64,000 nt of DNA. It comes from Zizania palustris. Taxonomy: Eukaryota; Streptophyta; Magnoliopsida; Poales; Poaceae. The notes beneath the pieces are model-generated. The model was not told the DNA's origin and ran no database searches. It was given only the letters and a program-made list of their open reading frames with translations. Shown here in pieces: positions 56,105 through 64,000 of this stretch. Every line of letters starts with the position of its first letter. The first letter of the stretch is position 1. The DNA is taken from positions 23,863,903 to 23,927,902 of the forward strand of contig JAAALK010000081.1 in NCBI GenBank assembly GCA_019279435.1, read 5' to 3'. The position numbers and the translations under genes were made by a program.

Positions 56105-58448
56105 TGAGGAGCCATGCTGAATAGCGTGGGCCTCATGGCTCCAGATGTGATGAGTCATTGTCAACGATAGTCAAAGAGGACAGAAGAGAGAGAGAAGACC
56201 TGCTGCGTCTGGGCCGCATGTGACTCAGGTACACGGGCAGCGAGCAACTGTCGGGCAGAGGGGCCGCGAAGTTGGGCTGGCCCAATCCGGGTACATGGGC
56301 TAGGAGCAGCAGAGGATCCACTGGGCTGTTGACCGGGATTGACTCAGGTACACGGGCGGCGAGCGATTGCCGGGCTGAGGGAGCTGCGGAATCGGGCCGG
56401 CCCAATCCGGGTACCCGGTGCGAAGACGGTGGGCGCTTTGTCAGTTTCGTCGCAAAACTGACGACCGCTGATCTCAGATCGGACCGTCCTGGAGTGAAGC
56501 CGTAGTCGCTACGAAAGCTCCACTTCTGGACAAGTTATCTGTAAATAGGAGTTTTCTATTTTGTCCTTAGACCCACAGTCAGTCAGTCGAGTCTGTAAAA
56601 ATATCCTAAGGACAGTTTGGTCTTTTCCATTTATTTCAGCGTCTGTAAAAAACCCTAGGGGTATTTCTGCATTTTCTCCATTTATTGGGCTGCCTATAAA
56701 TAGGCCCCAATCCCTAGGGTTAGGGTTAACTCACTTAATGACAAACTTGAGTTCACTTTCCCCACGTTGTTTTCCTATTCGTCCCCTGTGCGCCGCAATT
56801 TTTGTTCCTTCTGTTCATCGAGCTGCCATCAGGTTTTATTCTCTCGGCTGAACGTCTTATTCTCACTTTCAGCTGTTCGATCTCTGTTGTTCTTTGTTCT
56901 ATTTGCCATCATGCTCTAGCAAATATGCGTATTGAACAGTAGCCTTCTGGGATCTAGTCTCTAGGCCTGACGTGTGTATGAATGGCCAACTTGAACAGTG
57001 CATCATGAGTTTTTTGCTTTCTCCCGTAAGGTTTCTTCCTTGCTTGCACGTTTCTTCAGACATTAATGGCGTGTGAGTTTTTTGTCTCAGGCTGGGTTCG
57101 TTCTGTGTTACTTGCTTTTGCCACAGGCTTGTCTGTTCTTCATTTTCTAGGAACTCGCGAGAAGTGTGTGGATCCAGTGCACCTAGTACAATTGCTCAGT
57201 ATTTTATTTGTTTTCTGCTAGTCCGGAGCCTCTACGTTCTGTTTTTTTTAACTAAGCTTCATAGCTTCGCAGGCTAGCTATCAGTTCATTTTTTCTAGCA
57301 GCAGCTTGTTGTAGTGGCTAGGCATCAGTTTTCGCAGCACCTTTACAGCTAGTTCTGCTAGCATGCTACTCTAGTGCAAGCCTGCTATTCTAGCACAGCT
57401 AGCTACAGAGTGTAGCTGCCGCAGCAGTAGTCACGTCGGAGTTGTTCAAGCGTGTGCTCCACTTTACATCACAGACTTCATCAATCTGAGGGCATCACAG
57501 TGGATGCCTCGAATTTTTATTTTTGATTGCAGACTTCGCACTGGCTCTTTGTCGCTGAATCTTCTCTTTACCTGTTTCGAAGCATACTTCGACAACTACT
57601 TTGCTGCCTTCGCATGTTATCCTCGCTGCAGACTTCGGTGTTTTAATGAGCTTCGAAGACCTCTCCGAACAGGCCTTTGAACAGACTTCGCTGTTTGACA
57701 TTTCGAAGTAGTCCTCGTAGCACTTTGAGCTTCGGCAGTTCGTACAGATTTTCTGTGGGGACTTCGCTGTTCCATTCGAAGCCCGCACGATAGCTTCGAT
57801 CATGTTTTACCGAAGTATGTCTTGACAGAGGTATCACTGTTCAGTGCTATAGTGTGGGTCCCACATTGTTTTGTCTTCATTTCTGTTTTCAGAACTTCAA
57901 AGTATTCTTTTCGGAGTATAGACTTCACAGTCTTGCTTCCGAAGGTACTTCGCGACAGTATTCAGAGTCTCTGCTCATTCGAAGTGTTGTCCGAATATTT
58001 TTGTTCTGTTTCGAAGCTACTTCGTACCAAAGCAGACTTCACAGTTGGCCACACACTTCACCGAACTGTACTACACGTACTTCGACAACTCAGGCTTCGT
58101 ACTGCACGGGCTTCGTCAAGCACCAAACAGGAGACAACCTTGAACAGTAACCTCTCAACTCTTCTTACATGCACTCAGATAAATTGCTGTGATGATCTAT
58201 TTCTGTGAAGTTTGATCTGCCATGTTTTGAATGCTTTAATTAAACAACCTATTAGCACTGTGTTGGTATCTTTTCGATTAGGACACCGGTTGTTTTTAGG
58301 CTAGATCTTTTGAGGCTCTATTGATCTGTTTATTTTTTTTGCTGTTAGTCTGTTGAGGTGCGTTGGGTGTTGGGAGCAGGCCATTGATTCGCAAGAATTT
58401 TTTAGGCGCCCATTCACCCCCCCTCTGGTCGCTACTTTCGGTCCTACA
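56105..58448 (+). repeat. 3' LTR of B (2344 bp)
   Basis: Same length as the 5' LTR, with two compensating 1-bp indels and about 45 substitutions. The TATA box is at 56695-56703. Confidence 0.93.
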
Positions 58449-58453
58449 ACTAG

Positions 58454-59889
58454 TGGATTTGTCGAGAGGTAAGCGAGCTATTGGCTTGAAGTGGGTCTTC
58501 AAACTGAAGCGAGATGAGCATGGCAACATTGTGAAGCACAAAGCACGCCTTGTCACAAAAGGTTACGTGCAAAAACAGGGCATAGACTTTGAATAGGTAT
58601 TTGCACCCGTTGCAAGGATGGAATCCGTGAGGCTCGTGCTGGCCGTGGCGGCACATCATGGCTGGCAGGTCCATCATATGGACGTGAAGTCCTCTTTTTT
58701 AAATGGGGAGCTCACAGAAGAAGTCTACTTGAGCCAACCTCCTGGTTTCACTGCAGAAGAAGAAGGTTGCAAAGTGTTGAAGCTGAAGAAGGCCTTATAT
58801 GGATTGAGGCAGGCGCCACGTGCATGGAATACCAAGATGGATGCGAGCCTGATCGAGCCGGGCTTCAAGCGGTGTCCATCGGAGCACGGATTATACACAC
58901 GCAACAGTAATGAATCAAGGCTGATCGTGGGGATATACGTTGATGATCTACTGATCGTGGGTGCATCTAGGCAAGAAATCAGTGTGTTCAAGGGTGAAAT
59001 GAAAGCCATGTTCAGAATGAGTGACCTCGGTGTCCTATCTTACTATCTGGGTATTGAAGTTAAACAGGGCAGAGGAAGTATCACACCGTGCCAGAGTGCA
59101 TACGCTGCCAAGTTGCTTGAGAAGGCAGGCATGGCAACCTGCAATGGGTGCGCAACGCCCATGGAGATGCGCCTGAAGCTATCCAAGAAGAGTACTTCAC
59201 CACTAGTTTACGCCACCCTGTACCGGAGTATAATCGGCAGCTTGAGGTACCTGCTACATACAAGACCCGAGTTGTCATTTAGTGTTGGCTATTTGAGCAG
59301 GTTCATGGAGAGTCCTCGACAAGATCACATGGTGGCGCTGAAGCACTTGCTTCGCTATGTAGCGGCAACAGTAGGACATGGTCTGCTGTACAAGTGCGAT
59401 GGGGTGAATTGGTGCTGGAAGGCTATAGTGATAGTGATATGGGTGGAGATGTCGATGATCGGAAGAGCACGACAGGGGTCATTTTCTTCCTCGGCGGCAA
59501 TCCAGTATCATGGCTATCGAAGAAGCAGAATGACGTGGCTCAATCGATGTGTGAGGCCGAGTACATGGCTGTAGCCACAGCAACCTGCCAGGCAGTGTGG
59601 CTCACGCATGTACTGGAAGAGATTACAGGGATGAAGCTTCCGGCGCCAACCATCAAAATGGACAATCAGGCAGCGATTGCATTGGCCAAAAATCCTGTTT
59701 TGCATGACCGTAGTAAACACATCGACGTGAAATTCCACTTCACTCAAGAGTGTCTAGAGCGTGGAGAAATCGAGCTGGAGCATGAAAACACAACGACCCA
59801 GTTTGTCGACATTCTAACCAAAACATTGGGAAAACAGCGTTTCGAGGAGCTGAGGGAGAAAATTGGAATTGCCAAGATCAAGAACTAGC
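58454..59889 (+). pseudogene. Copia A pol, 3' part: reverse transcriptase and RNase H
   Basis: It resumes at LKWVFKLKRDEHG. Reverse transcriptase has MDVKSSFLNGEL, LYGLRQAPRAW and YVDDLLIVG (about 58940). A TAG stop lies at 58594-58596. One G is missing in a G run at about 59399-59403, so RNase H (GYSDSDMGGD, SMCEAEYMAV, MDNQAAIALAKNP) is in the next frame, 59394-59888. The C-terminus is at IAKIKN, just before the polypurine tract. Confidence 0.92.
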
Positions 59890-59902
59890 AGTAGGGGGAG
59901 AT

Positions 59903-60270
59903 TGTTAAGTACTCTAGTGTCTTGAGTCCATGTTTATTTCGTTTAGCTTTCTTCCTGCGCAAATAATGGAGTGGCAGGGTTTCAGGGAGTGTTAGGCCCT
60001 AACTGACCACTGTGTCGTTCTTGTTAGCGCATGCATGGGCATGGAGTCAGAGTCTTTAGCTCAGGGGATGAGCACGTAGAACGCCATGCAGAGGAGTGTG
60101 CAGTGACCATGCATGCAAGATAGTTTGTTAGCCACGTATTTACATTTTGCTTAAAGTCAGTGAATCAAGATAACGCGCTTTGCTTTTTGCGCAACCAAAA
60201 AGACCGATCTACTGCTGTCTTCGACATCCGGTGAATTGTGTTTCTGTGCGTATTGCTTTGTGATTGAACA
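59903..60270 (+). repeat. 3' LTR of A
   Basis: 368 bp, TGTTAAGTACTC...TTGAACA, preceded by polypurine tract TAGGGGGAGAT. Confidence 0.9.
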
Positions 60271-60566
60271 GATACGAGATAACCTGCCACCGAGGAACGC
60301 GGCGGCGGAGAGACGAAGGTAGAGACACCACGCTAGTTTATCGGCATTGGAAAACATCAAGCCATCAAAATGCAGCTCGCTTACCAATGGGCCTAACCTA
60401 CCTGACCCTTCCATCCCCGCCTTTCTCCCTCACGATCAGCTTTGCTGGCCTTAATCCAGGGTACCACATGCTCCTTCTCTGGGCCGGCGATCACCGGCGA
60501 AGGGGCAGAAGAGCGGCCCATCTCCATCGCCTCCGCGAACTTTTTTCTGCAAGGAGAGTGGATTCC
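60271..60566. other. Spacer between copia A and the duplicated gene segment
   Basis: About 300 bp of moderately GC-rich sequence with no recognisable gene. It should be the original right flank of A, but it does not resemble the CACTA sequence on A's left side beyond the target site, so the CACTA probably ended at or near 43.0 kb. Confidence 0.4.
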
Positions 60567-61175
60567 AATCGGTAGTGATGGTGTTATCTAAAACTAAGCA
60601 AATGGAATTTGCTTGCTTTGCACACCTGCATGTACGTGTCGATTATTGCCAGCGCGTGTGTCTGTCACAAAACTAACAATTAATAAGTTGGTTCGCCAGG
60701 TCACAATGCAAAGAAAGGAACAATAACTTTACTGAAACTCTTGATTCTCGTTTAATTTCAGCATATGTGTAATGTAAATATAACACAGTAGATCATATCA
60801 GCAGTTATTCAGAGAATGTGCCAAAATGCACATGCAATATGAAATAGTAGTTTTTAATCAATGATTCAATGAATCCAGCGGTGTAGATGGAGGAGGATAA
60901 TACGGGCCACAACAGCAGTAGAGGAGCTCATCAAAGGTCCCGCAGAGAGCCCCAACAGGGTTCAAACCCAGGTATTTGCACCTCATGGGGCACCATTCGC
61001 CTTTGCAACCCCCAGCGATGAAGCATCCTGCGTAGAGCTCCACTCCCTGCGGCTGGGAGCCATCATCAACTGACGATGATGCAGCTGCAGCAATGAAGAA
61101 ACACATCAGCAGTGGCACGACGGCGGCGGCGGCGAGAGCCTTCTTCTTTGGGCAGGCTGCAAGCTGTAGCGCCAT
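60567..61175. repeat. Duplicated segment, copy 2 (partner at 3109-3680)
   Basis: Collinear with copy 1 from 'aatcggtagtgatgg' to the start codon of the secreted-protein gene, with an extra stretch of about 50 bp at 60645-60690. Homology ends at the ATG. Confidence 0.85.
60858..61175 (-). CDS. Small secreted cysteine-rich protein, copy 2
   Basis: A 105-residue paralogue of the protein at 3384-3680. The signal peptide is nearly identical (MALQLAACPKKKAL, then a hydrophobic core). The segment after it is longer and polar (SSSVDDGSQPQGVELY). The same eight cysteines follow, ending ELLYCCCGP plus a Pro-rich tail. The frame is open and the cysteine framework conserved, so it may be functional. However, sequence upstream of the ATG differs completely from copy 1: its TATA box and leader are not present, and a LINE lies head-to-head just beyond. 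Confidence 0.7.
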   Translation of the reverse strand: MALQLAACPKKKALAAAAVVPLLMCFFIAAAASSSVDDGSQPQGVELYAGCFIAGGCKGEWCPMRCKYLGLNPVGALCGTFDELLYCCCGPYYPPPSTPLDSLNH

Positions 61176-61831
61176 GAAGGCAATTCACATGTGGAGCCAT
61201 GTGACCTAATTTTCATGTCAACAAATTTGTGATATGAAATAACAGCAACTGCTCCGACCCGCGGGCCATGCCGAACACTGGCTCACCGCCAAGAAGCCGA
61301 CCTGGCTCCGCTGCCGCTGCCGGCGCCAGCGCCGGCAGGAGGTGTGGCAAAGTCACGCACGTCGACCTCCTCACGTTTCCGCCTACATTTTCATGGCGAT
61401 GCTCGGACACAAGTTGCTACAGTACTGGGTTGGGTTCTTCGCAGAATTTGGGGAATGAGGTGAGGGCTGGGCCGCTATTGCTGCCCCCTCTGGACACGGC
61501 GCCACTTTGTGTGGAAGGTGAAGCCCAGGAGGAATCAAAGGGAACGAAGCCTTCTAGGGTTAATACTTCCTCAGTTGCTCCGTTGCCCTTATGCCCTTAC
61601 CAGATTGTCCCCCCTCCGTCTTCTTTCGGCACGCGTACTAGGGCTGGTGCCTTGCTCCGCGGCTGCGATCATCTCTCGCTTCCTCACCTCGCAGATTGTT
61701 TTCGCCACCTGAGAGTCCCACATCATCTGGACTGGAGACCGGAGTGGCCGCGAATCGGGGTTGGAGGAGACGATCGACCCCCAGCTAGGGTTTGGTGGCG
61801 GAGTTTTGCACAAGTGGTCACTTCTCCCCCG

Positions 61832-63949
61832 ATGGCTGACTGGGGGAATCGTCCATGGCGTCTGCGGCCTCCGCATCGATTCTCTAACACTTGGAGGCCT
61901 AGAGGAGGACAAGGAGCTCATCCCCAAGGGGCGTTCCGCCCGGTGCAACAACAACCTACGGTGGCTTATCCGAAAGGGAAGGTGGAGGCCGAACCCAAGG
62001 GGGTTGAGGCGCCCCGAGGATCGAAGGGGGAATGGTTGAACCAGCAGTCTACTTGGGATAAAGGGGAAGACAAGGCTGTTGAGGGTGAAAGTTCTGACTC
62101 GTTATTGAAAGCTGAATCGGGTGAGATAATTGTTCAAGATGATGTGCATGTGGGAGAGGACAAACCGATTGATCCAGGTAAACTTTTCTGTACGAGGTGC
62201 AATACCCTGGGTCATTTGTTTAGGAACTGCAAAACAAGCTTGTTTTGTGTGATTTGTGGCAAGAACTCCCATAGGACCTCTGATTGTTTCCTGGGAAAAC
62301 AGTCAAAACCGGTTGCAAAATTGGTCGGATCTGGGGCAAATGGGCTTGGGTGCATTTTGATTCAGAATTCCAAGGATGTGGTGAGTAAAGAGCATGCTAA
62401 CCCCTTGGCTTTAGTTTCGGTTGAATCTGGAAAGACTTTATCAGAAAAACAAATGGAGGATTGTTTCTCACAACAGTTTAAGTGGAAATGGATTTGCAGA
62501 GCAAAATATGTTGGTGGTGGGACGTTTCAAATTAGGTTTCCTAACAAATTGAGATTGGATGAGATCTCTAACTTTGAAGAATTTACTTTGAAAGGTACTA
62601 ATGTTAGGGTTAAAGTTCGGGCATGGACTCAAGAGGCAATGGCTGCAGGCAAACTGCATGTAGTTTGGGTTGTTGTAAGTGGTCTCCCAGATACTATGAA
62701 AAATTTTCATGCTCTTTGTGAAGTTGGGTCAAACATTGGGGTGGTTGTGGATGTTGATATGGAGACTATCAGAAAAAGTGATGTTGTGAGATTGAAAATT
62801 GGTATGATGGATACCACCTTGTTGCCTTTGTCTTTGTTAATAACTTCCCCAAACCTGCTGATGTATGAAGTGACATATTCTGTGGAGGAAATAGTGGAGA
62901 TTGGTTGGTTCTCTTCTAAAGATAAGGGGAAAAGTATCATACACGAATATCAAAAGGAGGGTTTTGAGGATTTTAGTGGTAGCATGACTAAAAGAAGAAT
63001 TGTTGAAAAAAATGATGGTGTTGGGGATTCTATCCCATGTGTTGTTATATCTGCTCCTAAAAGTGGAGGTGATGAGGAATTGAATTTGGCAAATGAAAGT
63101 AACAACCTTGAAAATCAAGGCTTATCTGATGAAGCTCTAGCTGAAAAGCTTCAGATTGAAGAGCTGGTTGACATGGAAAAAAATGAATACATAGAAAATG
63201 TTGAGAATACTGGGAATGATGAGAATGTTGCTGTGGAAGGCACTGCTATTCTCTAAGCATCTGCTGAAGTTGAGACAGAAGAACACATATCTGGAAGAGA
63301 TGGGGGTAAAATTCAGCTCACAGACTCTGAAGAGTATATAGATTCCCAAGAATCTGTTGACTTTGCAACTCGAGTGGGTATAATTATCCCTGTGAAGGAC
63401 ACTGATCATGAGGAGGAGGAACACAGAAGGTGTAGCAGGCTGAAGGCTAAGGAGGATAAAATTGCTTTGGAGTTGGCTACATCCAGAAAACAAGCTCAAA
63501 ACGCCTTTATTGGAAAAGGTACACAACTTCCATCATTTATTCATGATCAGAATGCTTCTTTATATGTCTTGGATGGGACTATAGGTGTATCTTTAGGTTG
63601 TTCTATTGATCAAATTAATGAGAATGTGGATTTGATTAAATCTCTTGAACATGCCAGAGTGGCCTTATTCCTAGCCAATCAAACTAAAAAATCTGGAGAT
63701 AGTGGTGGTGAAAGTGATATCATTGAAGATGAACATTTGGATGGTGATCCTATGGATGAAATGGAATCATTAGGATTATGTCCTAATCTGGAAGATATTG
63801 TTAATATAACAAATCCGGTCCGGAGTGATAATTCAGAGTTGGTAAGGAAGAAAAACATGAACCTTAGTATGACTAAGGGTACACCTGTGAGACAAAAAAT
63901 GGTTAGAAAGAAAAAAAACATAAATGAAAGGATTATTCTGGAATGCTAG
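61832..63949 (+). pseudogene. LINE ORF1 (RNA-binding protein), one stop
   Basis: The likely start is MADWGNRPW at 61832; an upstream in-frame ATG at 61268 extends the frame but lies in leader-like sequence. Two zinc knuckles occur in tandem, CTRCNTLGHLFRNC (about 62193) and CVICGKNSHRTSDC (about 62249), followed by a DUF4283-like region (WKWICRAKYVGGGTFQIRF). TAA at 63254-63256 interrupts the frame, which then continues unchanged to TAG 63947-63949. ORF1 binds LINE RNA in the ribonucleoprotein. Confidence 0.8.
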
Positions 63950-64000
63950 AGACATAGGATGTATTGTGAAGTCAAAACATATCTCTGATGTTATGAATAA
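63924..64000 (+). CDS. LINE ORF2 N-terminus (endonuclease/reverse transcriptase), partial
   Basis: ATG at 63924 overlaps the end of ORF1 by 26 bp in another frame. The first residues, MKGLFWNARDIGCIVK, match the conserved start of the apurinic-type endonuclease domain in plant LINE ORF2 (the WNxRG/D motif). The rest is outside the window. Confidence 0.75.
   Translation, partial: MKGLFWNARDIGCIVKSKHISDVMN

Larger units (their letters stand above)
46386..58448 (+). mobile_element. Sirevirus B (Ty1/copia), 12.06 kb, inserted in A
   Basis: Two LTRs of 2344 bp each (TGAGGAGCC...TCCTACA), exact target duplication actag (46381-46385 and 58449-58453), primer site, gag, pol and a long 3' non-coding region. 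Removing it restores A's reading frame exactly across the site (LV|DLSRG). I counted roughly 45-50 LTR differences by eye (about 2%), making it the younger partner. It is damaged by stops and two frameshifts, so it is not autonomous now. Confidence 0.95.
43071..60270 (+). mobile_element. Copia element A (short LTRs) with Sirevirus B nested in pol
   Basis: LTRs 43071-43439 (369 bp) and 59903-60270 (368 bp) start TGTTAAGTACTC; the right one ends in CA, the left one in TA. Flanking pentamers are gataa (43066-43070) and gatac (60271-60275), a near-match target duplication. The primer-binding site is 43442-43453 and the polypurine tract 59892-59902 (TAGGGGGAGAT). A by-eye comparison shows about 26 differences between LTRs (about 7%). 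Without B the element is about 5.1 kb, a normal size. Confidence 0.9.
61176..64000 (+). mobile_element. LINE (plant L1-type), 5' part
   Basis: It contains ORF1 with two CCHC knuckles and the start of ORF2 (endonuclease). Its 3' end is beyond the window. The 5' boundary is uncertain, somewhere between 61176 and about 61450; the leader (61450-61830) has the 'ctagggttaat' and CT-rich character of such elements. Confidence 0.8.

Overview
This is nuclear DNA of a grass (Poaceae), probably a panicoid cereal or relative. The evidence is an intron-containing plant cathepsin B gene, a hAT transposon with GGCCC-rich ends, CACTA elements with the grass-type subterminal repeats 'tagtgacgggt' and 'tttgccgagtg', and nested Sirevirus-type Ty1/copia retrotransposons. 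No bacterial-style genes, CRISPR arrays, rRNA or tRNA genes were seen.

Host genes are few. At the left edge (111-1834, minus) lies most of a cathepsin B-like cysteine protease gene. I could model nine of its exons, including a 5-nt microexon; the last exon is outside the window. Next (3384-3680, minus) is a small secreted eight-cysteine protein. A diverged paralogue of it sits at 60858-61175 (minus). The two copies and their 3' flanks form a duplicated segment that is now separated by about 57 kb of transposable elements. The right end (about 61.2-64.0 kb) is the 5' part of an L1-type LINE running off the window.

Transposons between the paralogues, left to right. (1) A hAT element, 4749-13823, with an exact 8-bp target-site duplication (TSD). 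Its transposase is broken by one frameshift. A 4.97-kb solo-LTR-like element (H, 4764-9732, TSD acttg) has landed 15 bp inside its left end. (2) An orphan primer-binding site near 14.1 kb and a truncated CACTA 5' end (14423-15513). (3) A Sirevirus complex, 15514-40337. It consists of a deleted element C whose 3' LTR holds a minus-strand Sirevirus D (17472-35121, TSD attct), which in turn holds a non-autonomous LTR element F (19730-27114, TSD acaag). A further LTR lies at 35808-38862. (4) The 3' half of a second CACTA (40338-43070). (5) A short-LTR copia element A (43071-60270) interrupted in its pol gene by Sirevirus B (46386-58448, TSD actag).

The nesting gives relative ages. B is younger than A: by-eye LTR differences are about 2% in B and about 7% in A. 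F is younger than D, D younger than C, and H younger than the hAT. No element has a fully open polyprotein, so all look immobile unless helped in trans.

The most interesting signals are: two alternative LTR start points, each with its own polypurine tract, in the F/H family; a gag-like open frame inside an LTR; a block of foreign LTR copied into the 5' end of D; a roughly 1-kb non-coding region conserved downstream of pol in three different Sireviruses; the 5-nt microexon; and the duplicated secreted-peptide genes.
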